A stretch of 64,000 nucleotides of DNA from Vicia villosa (Eukaryota > Streptophyta > Magnoliopsida > Fabales > Fabaceae): contig NC_081182.1 of assembly GCF_029867415.1 (NCBI RefSeq), positions 18,821,983 through 18,885,982 on the forward strand, read 5' to 3'. This document shows positions 44,281 through 55,479 of the stretch, one piece after another. The notes under the pieces are model-generated. The model was given only the letters and a program-made list of their open reading frames with translations. It searched no databases and was not told the origin of the DNA. Every line of letters starts with the position of its first letter. The stretch's first letter is position 1. A program made the translations under genes and the position numbers.

Positions 44281-47111
44281 TTATTCTATTATGCGAATTT
44301 CTTGAAGTATAGGTTTATATTTCTTCAAATATTTACCGTTTATCCTCAAGATTCGACCATCTGAATTTAGTTCTTCAATTTCATATGCATTGTTTGAAAA
44401 TACTTGCAAAATTTTGAACGGTCCTTCCCAACTTGGGGACCATTTGCCCAATAACTTATTCCTTTGATCCATGGGTAAAATAACTTTCCATACATAATCA
44501 CCTATCATGAATGTTTTTTCTTTGACTTTCTTGTTGTAAGCTTTCGCCACTTTTTTCTTTTGTTTTATCAACCTATCCAACGCTATTAGTCGTTCTTCGT
44601 CTAATTCTACTAATTCGTCTAACATCATACTCCAGTATTCATCAGACGAAAGACTGTTTTGTCGTTGAGTTCTAGGTGACTGTAAATGAATTTCTGCAGG
44701 CAACACAGCATCATGCCCAAAAGTCAAACGAAATGGGGTAGTATTTATTGCTTCCTTTGGTGATGTTCGACAAGCCCAAAGGATTTGGTCGAGCGTTTGA
44801 TGCCAATTTTTTGGCTTTCTCCCCACATGTTTTTTTATCAAATTTATAATAACTTTGTTAGCAGCTTCGACCTGACCATTAGCCTGAGCGTAATATGGAG
44901 TGGATGTTAGCAATTTAAATCCTGTCTCTGCTGCAAAAGCTTGCATCTTTTGACCAACAAACACTGATCCTTGATCAGTAGTAATAGTTTCTGGAATCCC
45001 ATATCTGTAAATAATGTGTTTTTGTATGAAACTAATCACTGCTTCTTGATCAGCATTGACTAGTGGAATTGCTTCTATCCATTTAGTAAAATAATCTATT
45101 CCCACTAAAATGAATCTTTGTTGCTTAGAAGATGCAGGTTTGATTTCTCCTATTAAATCCAAAGCCCATCCTCTAAAAGGCCAAGGTTTGACAATGGCAT
45201 GCAATTCACTGGCTGGAACATGTTGAATGCCTGAAAATTTCTGGCACTCTTGGCACCCTCTTGCATATTCAATACAATCTTTTAACATTGTCGGCCAATA
45301 TAAACCTTGTCTAAACAACAACCACTTCATCTTATGGCCTGATTGATGAGCTCCACAAACACCACTATGAACTTCTGACACAGCCAAATATGCTTCAGCT
45401 TCACTTAAGCATCTCAACAATACACCTTCAGCCGTTTTCTTGTATAAATCATTTCCCAATATCACATAGTTTAGAGCTCTGTATTTAATCTTTCGATCGG
45501 TTCCTCCGACTGGATTATTTAGGTATTGGACCAATGGGTTTCTCCAATGAGAATCTGTCATATTGTCGATGGAAAAAATTTCTAAGGCATACAAATCTTT
45601 ACTTTCAACTTTGTCATCTACCCCCCCAAGTTTTGACGTCGACAATTGACCTAACTTGTCTGTTATTTCATGAGTTTCTTTCTCTTTGATATCGACCATA
45701 TCGTCTAACTTGTTTTTAGAAACTCTATAGCCAGAAGCAATCTGTGCCAATTCATTTGCAATGTAATTATTAGATCTTGGTACATGCAAGATCTCAACAT
45801 GTTCGAATTTTTTTAACAAGCGTATCACAATTGCATAATACATTATTAGATTTTCTTTGATGCATTTATACTCTTTCTTGATTTGTCGAATTACCAGCTC
45901 AGAATCACCTCGAATTTCAACTCGTGTTGCCCCCAAGTCTATTAGGGCTTTCAAACCAGTTATCAAAGCTTCGTATTCGACTTCGTTATTAGAACATACA
46001 TCCTTCATTCTATAGTGGAACTTGGTTGGAAGTCCTTCAGGAGAAATAATCAGGACTCCAATGCCTGATCCATTTTTATGACTAGAACCATCAAAAAACA
46101 ACTTCCAGTTAGATTGATCGACCAGATTTGCTGATAGTTCAACTAACCCATGTTCGACTATAAAATCGGCCACGATTTGTCCTTTCGTAGCTTTTAAAGG
46201 AACATATGTTAAGGAGAATTCAGTTAGCGCTAAGGCCCATTTACCAATTCGACTATGCAAAATTGGTTTAGACAACATATGTTTAATAACATCAAAATGA
46301 GAGGACACATACACATCAACAGGCTTTATATATTGCTTAAGTTTGTTACATGAGAAATACAAACATAAACATAACTTTTCAATATCATTATACCTAGTTT
46401 CAGCATCCACTAAGGTTCGACTTAGATAATATATAGCTATTTCGACACCATTATCATCCTCTTGGGCTAACATACTCCCAATTGTCGAACCTGATGCAAC
46501 TATGTACAATTTCATACTCTTAGTCCTATTGGGGGGTAACAAAATAGGAGGCTTAGTTAAATAAGCTTTTATTTGGTCGAACGCCTGTTGATGTTCTGGC
46601 TCCCATTTGAATTGATCTTGATTCTTGAGCTTCACAAGTGGTGAAAAAATCTTCATTTTGCCACTTAGATTTGAAATAAATCTCCTCAAGAAATTAATTT
46701 TCCCCAACAATGACTGGAGTTGTTTCTTTGTTTCTGGCGCCTTTAGCTCCAAGATTGCTTTCGTCTTGTTCTGGTTTATCTCAATACCTTTCTTGTGAAC
46801 AACGAAGCCCAGGAAATCCCCTGCATGGACACCAAAAGCACATTTTAAAGGATTCATTTTGAGTCCATATTTTCTCATTCGTTCAAAAGACTGTCGAAGA
46901 TGGTCTAAGTGACCATTTTCAGAGTTAGATTTTATTACAATATCATCGATATAGACCTGCATAAACTTGTCAATAAAATCATGAAATATGGAATTCATAG
47001 CTCGTTGGTACGTAGCCCCAGCGTTTTTTAAACCAAAGGGCATTACAACCCATTCATAAGTTCCTAAAGCACCTGGGCATCGAAACGCCGTCTTAGGTAC
47101 ATCTTCGTCAG
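44281..47111 (-). pseudogene. Tat-lineage gypsy pol, N-terminally truncated: RT, RNase H, archaeal-type RNase H, integrase
   Basis: An open frame of about 950 codons, the first few of which lie in the inserted Ogre LTR. RT enters at the CPGALGTYEWVVMPFGLKNA region, with the catalytic YIDD at residues 63-66. The connection and first RNase H (about 190-330) have lost the first catalytic Asp (LYIVASGS). A second RNase H of archaeal type follows (345-470): FFDGSSHKNGSGIG, NEVEYEAL, GDSELV, with D350 and D412 kept. The integrase has an H591/H598/C629/C632 zinc finger and D661, D722, E758 as DDE residues. The C-terminus (LRINGKYLKKYKP) is the usual Tat pol end. No stop codons lie inside, so the loss of protein function comes only from the Ogre insertion at 47111. 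Protease, gag and early RT are absent here. Confidence 0.85.
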
Positions 47112-47787
47112 TGTCATACCCCAAAATTTGCCCGGTCAATTCATGTCTTTTAATTCATCAAGGATCAAAATTAAGAATCATGGGGTTTGACATTCCTATT
47201 GTCAAACCTGCGTTCTTATAGAATATCTTGAGTTAAAATGAGGGTTAAGATTAGAAGGTGTTTGAACTCAGCCATCTATCCCGTTTTTTGAGGTTTTTTA
47301 GTCTATTTCACAATTGGTCATATGCCTTAAGATTTTTGGTCTGATTATTAATTTTTGGTTTGATCATTTTTCATTATTTTTAACTATTATTGTTTGATTA
47401 TTAATTTTAATATTTGATTTAATCATTTTTTTAATTGTTAACTATGATTGTTATTAATTATTATTATTAGTTACTATTAGTATTATGAGTCATTATTATT
47501 AGTTTAAATGTTTTGATATTTATCATTATTATAATTATTTGATTTGTTTCACTTATTTAAAATAATAAGTAAAATACAAAAATTATTACTATGAAATAAA
47601 TAAAAAATAAAAAATAAAAAAATAAAAGAAAGGAGAAAGAAGATTTGTTGTCCAAGGGGCCAAAAGAAAGAAACGTAAGAATGGTTTAAGGAACAAAAAT
47701 GGCAAGTTTGGAATCCATATAAAATCAAATCTTGAATATCCAATTGAAAAAGGTCATGATTGAATTTTCTTTGACCTAATTCAATCA

Positions 47788-47797
47788 TATATATAAA
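47788..47797 (+). promoter_or_regulatory. Putative TATA box in the Ogre LTR
   Basis: TATATATAAA about 680 bp into the LTR, followed by CTGAGAAACAACTGC. It is a candidate start for the Ogre genomic transcript. Confidence 0.5.
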
Positions 47798-48477
47798 CTG
47801 AGAAACAACTGCACCAGGGGATTTTTTTTTGGACAAGGTTTTGCTGCCATAAGAACCATGTGCAAACTGGAAAAAATCGTGGAATAGAATGAGGTAGCAG
47901 CCAAAGATTTTGATCGATTCGAGCCAAACCAAACGCATAAAACAATTCCTTGAAGCACTCTGAGTGATCCCAACAATTCGCAGCCTCTCGAAACTATCAG
48001 AATCGTAACATCACCATTGTTGGTTGCAAGCTTTTTTTGTTTTTTTTCGATTTACACATAGATGCATGTATCGTCGAATTTGATTGCATATAAGTGTTTA
48101 TAATCTTGTTTTCATGCTTTCTGGTTGATTCAATCGAAGTTTGAGCGCAGGTGGAGAGCTTTGCCATAGTTAGGGTTTTCGGACCTTCAAATTGGGGCAA
48201 ACGGATAGCAGCGATTTCACGTCCAATTAAGGGGTTCATTATACTCGTGGGGCCGTGTATAATCGATCTATATCATTTGTTTGTGTTTATTGGTGTTAAT
48301 TTGCAGGGTTTAGAGAGAAAGACCTACGGCCACGGTGAAGAATTGTTGCCAAAAGTTTGCATTTGTTTTTTCCAGAATTTCACGAGGAGGACGAAGGGCG
48401 CGAGGGAATTTTCTTTTTGTTTTAATTCGAACTTATTTTCTTATATTATTACATGGGCGCGAAACTTAAACAGAAAA

Positions 48478-48560
48478 ACAAGCGTAGCTCAGTGGAGAAA
48501 GGCCATGCGTAAAGACTTTGGTGGTCTCAGAAGCGGGTTCGATCCATGGTTGGGGGCCTT
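48478..48560 (+). other. tRNA-like (Pol III A/B box) segment inside the Ogre LTR
   Basis: TAGCTCAGTGG (48485-48495) matches the Pol III A box, and GGTTCGATCC (48536-48545) the B box, 40 bp apart, which is correct spacing for a tRNA or SINE promoter. A tRNA cloverleaf cannot be drawn: the acceptor and T-stem arms do not pair. It is therefore a tRNA-derived relic, such as a SINE head captured by the LTR, or a chance match. Confidence 0.4.
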
Positions 48561-49826
48561 TTTATTTGTATTTTTACCCAGTTCTAGTTTCCACAGGATC
48601 TGATGTGCGCGCCCCAGTCTGGTCCACCATACATCCTCAATTACAACCACATGATCTCAACGCAAGCCTGATCTAACGCGCCAGAAATTGGAGGCATACC
48701 ATGGAACTTCAAGGCTTCAGCACACAGGATTATAACCAGGTTTCTCTTTATATTTTTTTCAATATATTGTTTATATTTTTATTTTTATTTGTATAAGTGT
48801 TTAATCATCTTAATATATTTTTTTAGTATATGTATATTAATATAATTAGGATTAGGCTATAATTAAGTAGAAATATTTTCTCCGATTATTCGACCTAATT
48901 AATTTAATTAATTTTAATTATAAAAACCATAAAAATCTAAATATATTAAGATATTAGGGTTCACCCAATCCCATTTGGCCAAAGTAATATTAGGATTTAA
49001 ATTATTATTCGTTTCGACTAAATTTATTGGTCGCGATGATTAATAATCGATTAATTTAATTAATCAAATCCTATAAATTAAAATAATTTATTCTGCTAAA
49101 TGGTTTTAACCAAAGCTATTGGTTACGATGATTAGCATTTTCCCTTCATCCAAATTTGTTATTATTTGTAATCGAATCTATCGATTATGAGGGGTAACGA
49201 TAATTAAAATACGCACATTTGCTATTCGCGATAATCAATCTATCGATTATAGTGGTTAGCAATCCTCCCTTTAATCCGTTAGCCATGGTAATCAAATCTA
49301 TTGATTATTGCAGCTAATGGTAACAAATTAAAAAAAATCAGGGTTGTACGCCCAAATCCTAAAACACTCAAAATACACTAAACCACGTAACTACGGATTT
49401 ACATCCTTTCAAACACCGCGATGTTCATAACTACGATAAGGTAACTCAAAATACCTTCGAACATTCGCATTTCAAAACAACTTCAAACTATTCAAACTTT
49501 AATTCTAAGGCGTACAACCCTGTCCCCGAACTACGTTGACTCTGATCCTCCATAAGGAGGTACGTAGGCACTTGGCAACAAGGCGAGTCTTCCTCCCTAA
49601 AATCTCATTTTTTTCCCCTATTCAATGCCTTAGCTATAAACCTTGCCATAAACCTTTATCTTTGAAATGTTAGCCTTTAGGAAAGGGTTGAGGGTGCCTA
49701 ACACCTTCCCTCGACCTGAATATAGTATCTTACCCCGATCTCTATACTGCGTAGGGTTTCCTATTCGCCCTTCAGAATAGGTGGCGACTCTCTAAGTTAT
49801 AAATTTTTAGGGCAGGTTGCTACAGC

Positions 49827-49845
49827 TGGCGACTCTGCTGGGGAC
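49827..49845 (+). other. Primer-binding site of the Ogre element
   Basis: TGGCGACTCTGCTGGGGAC, two bases after the LTR end. Ogre elements are known to prime with tRNA-Arg using a site of this type. Confidence 0.75.
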
Positions 49846-50714
49846 AACTTAAATGGTGAATACTATGCTCCTATAGGTTTTAGGTTTTGGCAGGGTTTAG
49901 GTTTGACAACTTTTTAGGGTTTGGCTAATTCGCTTTTTTTAGGGTTTGTAATTATTTTTTAAAAAAAATTTGTTTATTTGTTTTTTATCTAAAAAATATT
50001 TAATTGTTTATAATATGTTTATATTTAATTATTTATGTTAATATATTTATATTTAATTGCCTAATTGTCATATTTTTATATGCACTGCTGACATATTATG
50101 TAATGTTAAAACCCTAAGTGTGGGAGTTAACTTTGAGATCAATAGGGGACATGAATCGCCTACGAGTCTCATTGATAACTCCACTCGGAGTGGGTTGAGT
50201 ATTCAGAAATGTCCAAAACGAGGCTTGACTTTGTTGAGGGCAGGACTGGATACTTGGCTGATCTCTCCGAGAACCTACCCCAAAAATTCGAACCTCATGG
50301 ATAAAATGAGTTGTTCTAAAATCCGAAGAGACAAAAAGTCTCGGAGGCTACGAACGACCCCATGAGACCTTCTAGAACCCCCTATAAAAAGGTTGGCTCC
50401 CAAGAGCCGCTACGTCGAACCTATGAACTTATGTGATTATGTGATTATGTGATATATGTATATATATGTGTTGATTGTTATTTTTTATTATTTCTTTTTC
50501 CATTCATCATACATCATGGGCATTCTTGCATCGTATTTTATTCAAAAAAAAAAAAGAAGAAAAAAAGATATCATACATATCATGCATGGCATACACATCA
50601 TTTTCATGACATTAAGAGAAGATTCCTCTTCTATCTCCAGAACAAGGGACCATTGGGAAGGATAACCTAATATCCCGACCATATTATCCAACAAGATTTC
50701 AGCAGAAGAGATCA
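49846..50714 (+). other. Leader of the Ogre element
   Basis: Non-coding stretch between the PBS and the gag-like frame. It includes T-rich tracts and a poly-A-rich block (50540-50570). The short open frame 50057-50365 has no recognised domain. Confidence 0.4.
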
Positions 50715-51035
50715 ATGGATCAACAAAAGCAACAGGGTGGCCAACGCACCTGGAGGTCCAAGCCGAAACGATCATTCACTCCGTTGTACATGCCATTGTC
50801 TCAAGCTTTGCAACGTCTGCTCAGCCAGAACCTGGTAACTCTGGTGCCTCCATACTCAGCTCCAGCTAACCCCGCTCCTGGGTACAAGCATCATGCTAGG
50901 TGCGCTTATCATTCAGATAGTCCTGGCCATGATACAGAGGATTGTGGGCCATTGAGGCACAAGATCCAAGATTTGATTGAAGAAGGGCTCATTGAGTTCG
51001 AAGATCCTCGCAAGTCTAATACCATAGGTGGCTAG
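50715..51035 (+). pseudogene. Gag-like fragment of the Ogre element (106 aa)
   Basis: The frame starts MDQQKQQGGQRTWRSKPKRS, then FTPLYMPLSQALQRLLSQ, and contains KHHARCAYHSDSPGHDTEDC followed by GPLRHKIQDLIEEGLIEFED. The C-x-Y-H...GH-x-x-x-x-C arrangement and the KxQDLIxxG block are typical of the C-terminal part of Tat/Ogre gag proteins. A TAG stop follows directly, and no protease or RT comes after. The main capsid part upstream is missing, so this is a remnant left by internal deletion. A non-autonomous element may still keep it for packaging, but nothing here shows that. Confidence 0.65.
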
Positions 51036-52470
51036 AAGAAGGATTTCTTAGATCATTAGTTTTGTTTTCATTCGCAAGTTCTTTCCGTTTGTTTAAACAA
51101 TAGTCTTACGACATATGATGTGTACTTTACAATAATCATTAATGCATTGCTTACGTTTGTCTTGATTTACTCCTAGTGTTCCCACTGTATTTAAAACTGC
51201 GTTTTTACTCGGTCTTCTTATTTGTGATATTCAACTCTAGTTAAAAGTTTTTACACCTTTAGAGGGAGAATGACGAAAACGATACCACAATTTCATACAT
51301 TATGCTTTCGAACAGACCGTGTTGACGATGTACATGCATTGTTTCGATTCCCAAATAATGGAGATATAAGGATGTTAATCCCTTGTCAACCCTTTTGAGC
51401 CTAAAGAAGTAGGAGTTTTCCTTCATATAAAATAAAACCCTTAATACATAACCGGGGATAGGGTAGCTGCTCAGTTAACTTAATTATTCCAAGCTGTTCC
51501 TTTGAACATAACCACCGATGGTTCTCCGTCATCATTAAGTCCGGCAGTCAATGTCCGCAAAGAAAAAGAAAGCAATGCAAGGACTTGCTAAGTCAAAACC
51601 TATTAAGGAGACTTAGGCAAAATTGGGGTATCCCGCTGACTGTAGTTTTAAAATGAACAGTTCAGGCAAAAGTTAGGGATAACAAAGTCGAAAAGAGGTC
51701 ACCACATACCCTCGACAAAAGAAAGATATTACAAAAAAGGAGAATGACTGCCTTTGCAGATAAACCTTTGGTTTTTGAACCATCAAAAATATCAATATCC
51801 CCAAAGTCTTTTTGGAGCTTAAACACATAGCTAACTGAGCATAGGACCGGAGGACATCACGAAGAGGGGGATGGGTACAAATAAACTTTGAGCCACTATC
51901 CTTGTTTCTTATAACCGTGAACCAGGCCACGTTACAACCCTTAAAAGTCCTAACTGAAGCATGGTTAGTTCGAAAGTATGCCGTTACCAAGGGTATTCCG
52001 ACTCCTTAAGGTCTACTATAACTTTTGAGTTGATATCACTTTCTTACAAAAAAAAACTTCGTTTTACTCAAAAATGTTTTTAAACTTTCAAGACAGACAT
52101 ATGCATTCGCATCTTATGAATTTCATTACAAAGTACACTTGTCTATGTGGATTCAGATGTTTAAACATCAGGGAGAAGTTGCATGGGGCATGGCTAATGG
52201 CTAAAAATCCTACTGACTGACGAAGTAGCTTTAAAAACTCGTCAAAAAAAAGAAACATCTCTTACGCATGATTGGGATGGCTAATGTGTACACATGGCAT
52301 AACTCGTCATCATCCCATTTACATGGGGCAATCTAATCAAGATCCATGGAATCTCTCAAGAACGCTGAATAGCCCATGGGGCAAGTCCATTACCTGGGGG
52401 CACGTTGCAAAGATCACTCAGTATCAGATGGGGTCAATACCACTCTCACATCCTTTCCAGGAACCTTTTT
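51036..52470. other. Non-coding interior of the Ogre-type element
   Basis: No coding frame of note. Recurrent phrases on AAGGAGACTTAGGCAAAATTGGGG and CATGGGGCAA suggest decayed retroelement UTR sequence. Confidence 0.4.
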
Positions 52471-52479
52471 AGGATATTT

Positions 52480-52756
52480 CTCAATTTGTCCATATAGTCT
52501 TCTCTAAGACATGTTCAAATACTTTTTACCCTTTCTAGGAGCCTTTTTCAGGTAGTCTTCCTAAAGACCCATCTCCTTACCCTTTCTATTTTCAAACCCT
52601 TGCAGACAGTCTTCTCTAAGACATATTCCTTTCCAAGAACCTTTTCTAGGTGGTCTTCTGTAAGACATCTCTTAACTTTTTTTAGTTAGTCTTTTAAGAC
52701 ATATTCAAACTTCTCTTATGCTTTCAAGAACCTTGTCAAACTTTGTTTAAAGTACA
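52480..52756. repeat. Degenerate tandem repeats with GTCTTCTCTAAGACAT core, left part
   Basis: About five copies of a 50-65 bp unit: TAGTCTTCTCTAAGACAT followed by CCTTTCCAGGAACCTTTTTAGG-like sequence. The copia element is inserted in this array; it continues at 63036-63260. Confidence 0.65.
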
Positions 52757-52761
52757 GAGTC

Positions 52762-53967
52762 TGAAGGATAGAAAAACACTTAGAAAGGGGGGGTTTGAAT
52801 AAGTGTAGCTTTAAAAACTTGACCGATAAAAATAAATTGCACAGTTATTTTTATCCTGGTTCGTTGTTAACTAAACTACTCCAGTCCACCCCCGCAGAGA
52901 TGATTTACCTCAACTGAGGATTTAATCCACTTATCGCACGGATTACAATGGTTCTCCACTTAGTCAGCAACTAAGTCTTCCAGAGTCTTCTGATCACACA
53001 CTGATCACTCCAGGAACAACTGCTTAGATACCCTCTAAGACTTTCTAGAGTATTCTGATCCACACGATCACTCTAGTTACAACCTGCTTAGATAACCTCT
53101 AAGACTTCCTAGAGTATTCTGATCCACACGATCACTCTAGTTCCTTACAACTTAATGTAATCAATTCTAAGAGTATTACAATTGCTTCTTAAAAGCTATA
53201 ATCACAAACTGTGATATTTCTCTTAACGTTTAAGCTTAATCTCACTAATATATTACAACAGCAATGTAGTGAGCTTTGATGAAGATGAAGATTCTGAGCT
53301 TTGAATAGAACAGAGTTTCAGCAAGTTAATATGAGTTGTTTTTTTCAGAATCGTTAACCTTGCTTCTCATCAGAACTTCATATATATAGGCGTTGGAGAA
53401 GATGACCGTTGAGTGCATTTAATGCTTTGCGTGTTCCGTACAGCATCGCATTTAATGTTATACGCTTTTGTCAACTACCTCGAGCCTTGTTCACGCTGTG
53501 TCTACTGACGTTGCCTTTAATAGCTTCTAACGTTCCTTTTGTCAGTCAGCGTAGCCTGCCACTTGTACTTCCTTCTGATCTGATGTTTGTGAATACAACG
53601 TTTGAATATCATCAGAGTCAAACAGCTTGGTGCAAAGCATCTTCTGATCTTCTGACCTTGAAGTGCTTCTGAGCGTGATACCATCAGAACTTCAGTGCTT
53701 CTGATCTCATGTTCTTCTGATGCTTCCATAGACCCATGTTCTGATTCTGCTTCGACCATCTTCTGATGTCTTGCCAGACCATGTTCTGATGTTGCATGCT
53801 GAACCCTTTGAGACAAAGCTTCTGAGCGCTGAATTATGCATACTCTTTATATATTTCCTGAAAAGGAAATTGCATTGGATTAGAGTACCATATTATCTTA
53901 AGCAAAATTCATATTATTGTTATCATCAAAACTAAGATAATTGATCAGAACAAATCTTGTTCTAACA
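52762..53967 (-). repeat. 3' LTR of the copia element
   Basis: 1,206 bp. On the minus strand it starts TGTTAGAACAAG and ends TATCCTTCA. It is nearly identical to 61825-63030. The interior next to it holds the PPT. Confidence 0.93.
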
Positions 53968-53982
53968 ATCTCCCCCTTTTTG
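53968..53982 (-). other. Polypurine tract of the copia element
   Basis: AAAAAGGGGGAGAT on the minus strand, directly before the 3' LTR start. Confidence 0.8.
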
Positions 53983-54080
53983 ATGATGACAAAAACATAT
54001 ATAAATGATATGAATTTGCGATCAGAAAGAGCAGACGGCAAAAGACAAATTACACAGCTATAGCATAAGCATGTGAATAT

Positions 54081-54140
54081 GTCTCCCCCTGAGATTAACA
54101 ATCTCCCCCTGAGATAAATAATCTCCCCCTGAAATAAATA
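54081..54140 (-). repeat. Three 20-bp repeats resembling extra polypurine tracts
   Basis: ATCTCCCCCTGAGATAAATA-like units at 54081, 54101 and 54121. On the minus strand each reads AGGGGGAGAT or AGGGGGAGAC, like the PPT core at 53968-53982. Another PPT-like stretch (CTCCCCCTTTTTGTC) lies at 55153. Confidence 0.75.
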
Positions 54141-54198
54141 CTCGAAGAACTTTAATAAAAGACTTCCCTGATTATTTCGGTAGAGACGATCACATAAG

Positions 54199-54540
54199 CT
54201 TCTGTCTTCAGAGAATTCATAGCTTCTGACTTCTGCTTCCATTGGACAGCTTCAGAACTTGAATTTCTTTAGATCCCTAGAACACTCATAGCTTCTGATT
54301 CCTGCTTCCATTTAGGACAGCTTCAGAACTTGAATTTCTTTGATCTTCAGAACATTCACAGCTTCTGATTTCTGCTTCCATTTAGGACAGCTTCAGAACT
54401 TGAATTTCTTTGATCTTCAGAATATTCACAGCTTCTGATTTTTGCTTCCATTTAGGACAGCTTCAGATCTTGAGTTTTCTGGATCTTTAGAACATTCACA
54501 GCTTCTGATTTCTGCTTCCCTCGGATAGCTTCAGAGCTTT
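54199..54540. repeat. Tandem array of about 70-bp units in the copia 3' non-coding region
   Basis: Five copies of GCTTCTGATTTCTGCTTCCA, then TTTAGGACAGCTTCAGAACTT and GAATTTCTTTGATCTTCAGAAC. GCTTCTGA starts at 54222, 54291, 54361, 54431 and 54501. Confidence 0.85.
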
Positions 54541-54791
54541 GATGTTCTACCAACATCACTTCATGCTAGATTTGTATCAGAACATTGTTGAATGTACCAG
54601 AGCATCATCAGAGCATCTCTACATCCTGAAATGTTACAGAACAAAAACTAAACGACAAAAGTCAGCATGAACGAGTCAGAACATAAAATGTATATTAGAA
54701 CACATGATATGTATCAGAGCCATATAGGCTAAAATAATGTATCAGAGCAAATAGAATTTTGTCAGAGCAAATAGACAAATTTTGGATCAAA

Positions 54792-54971
54792 TTCTATTAT
54801 CAGAAATTCTGATCATTCTTCTTTCTTGCTTCTGATGTCTGAAGCTTGACAGCACTCAGCTTGCTTCAGTTTCCATAAGCTTTCTATTATCAGAAATTCT
54901 GATCATTCTTCTTTCTTGCTTCTGATTTCTGAAGTTTGACAGCACTCAGCTTGCTTCAGTTTCCATAAGCT
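54792..54971. repeat. Tandem duplication of 90 bp
   Basis: TTCTATTATCAGAAATTCTG begins at about 54792 and 54882. The two units are nearly identical and each ends TTTCCATAAGCTT. Confidence 0.85.
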
Positions 54972-55479
54972 TATTCTTTTTACAGAATAACGCTTCTTAT
55001 GGTTTTGCTTCTTGTGTGCTTTGAAGATTCTCTTCACTTCTTTATACCTGCAAAACACTTAAACCATATAGAACTTGCAGTTCTTGTTAGTAAATGTGTG
55101 GGAGCTTTACCCAGCAACTGATAGATTAATCAAATCATTTATCATTTATCTTCTCCCCCTTTTTGTCATAACATCAAAAAGAATATTTCAAAAGATTCAG
55201 ATGTATAAAACGACAAATGAGGTGACTAGCACAGTTACCTATGGTCGGCGTCCCTTCAACTGCACGCGCGCTTATCCATGAACAGTAAAGACAGGTTTAC
55301 CATCCGAGATAAAACGTTACAGCTGTTTTGCTTTAAAAGAGGTTCTGAATCAACTTAGACAATGAAACGTTAGTAATAACCGAATCATAATTTCTAAAAG
55401 ATTTTAATCAGAACTTCTGATTAAAAAATAATCCACTTTCATTTCAGAAGATACTCATACATAAGAACTTCTCATCTTC

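Larger units (their letters stand above)
39240..47111 (-). mobile_element. Tat-lineage Ty3/gypsy element, 5' part cut off by a nested Ogre insertion
   Basis: Reading right to left: pol from mid-RT to the integrase end (47111-44281), an opposite-strand plant-mobile-domain gene (41005-44201), PPT (40607-40620) and 3' LTR (to 40604). Dual RNase H and an extra ORF between pol and the 3' LTR are known traits of the Tat lineage. The N-terminal RT, protease, gag and 5' LTR are missing from this side of the breakpoint at 47111, where an Ogre-type LTR begins. They may continue beyond the window past that element's 3' LTR. Confidence 0.75.
47112..49824 (+). repeat. 5' LTR of an Ogre-type element (2.7 kb)
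   Basis: Starts TGTCATACCCCAAAATTTGC and ends GGTTGCTACA at 49824, followed after two bases by a tRNA-Arg-type primer site. Length, start and PBS match Fabeae Ogre elements. A TATA box (TATATATAAA, 47788-47797) marks a likely promoter. The second half holds degenerate repeats of AATCTATCGATTATGG-like words (48890-49330). The segment before the end carries AGGTGGCGACTCTCTAAG. It cuts the pol of the Tat element; GTCAG (47107-47111) is the predicted target duplication, whose partner should lie outside the window. Confidence 0.8.

Noticed and set aside
48478..48560. Functional tRNA gene
   Set aside because: A and B boxes are present but the acceptor and T-stem arms do not pair, so it is at most a tRNA-derived relic.
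48151..48603. 150-codon open frame in the Ogre LTR
   Set aside because: Lies fully within the LTR, overlaps the tRNA-like segment and shows no domain.
53409..53816. Open frames (87 and 99 codons) inside the copia LTR, repeated at 62472-62879
   Set aside because: They are duplicated only because the LTR is duplicated. They lie in non-coding LTR sequence on both strands and have no domain.
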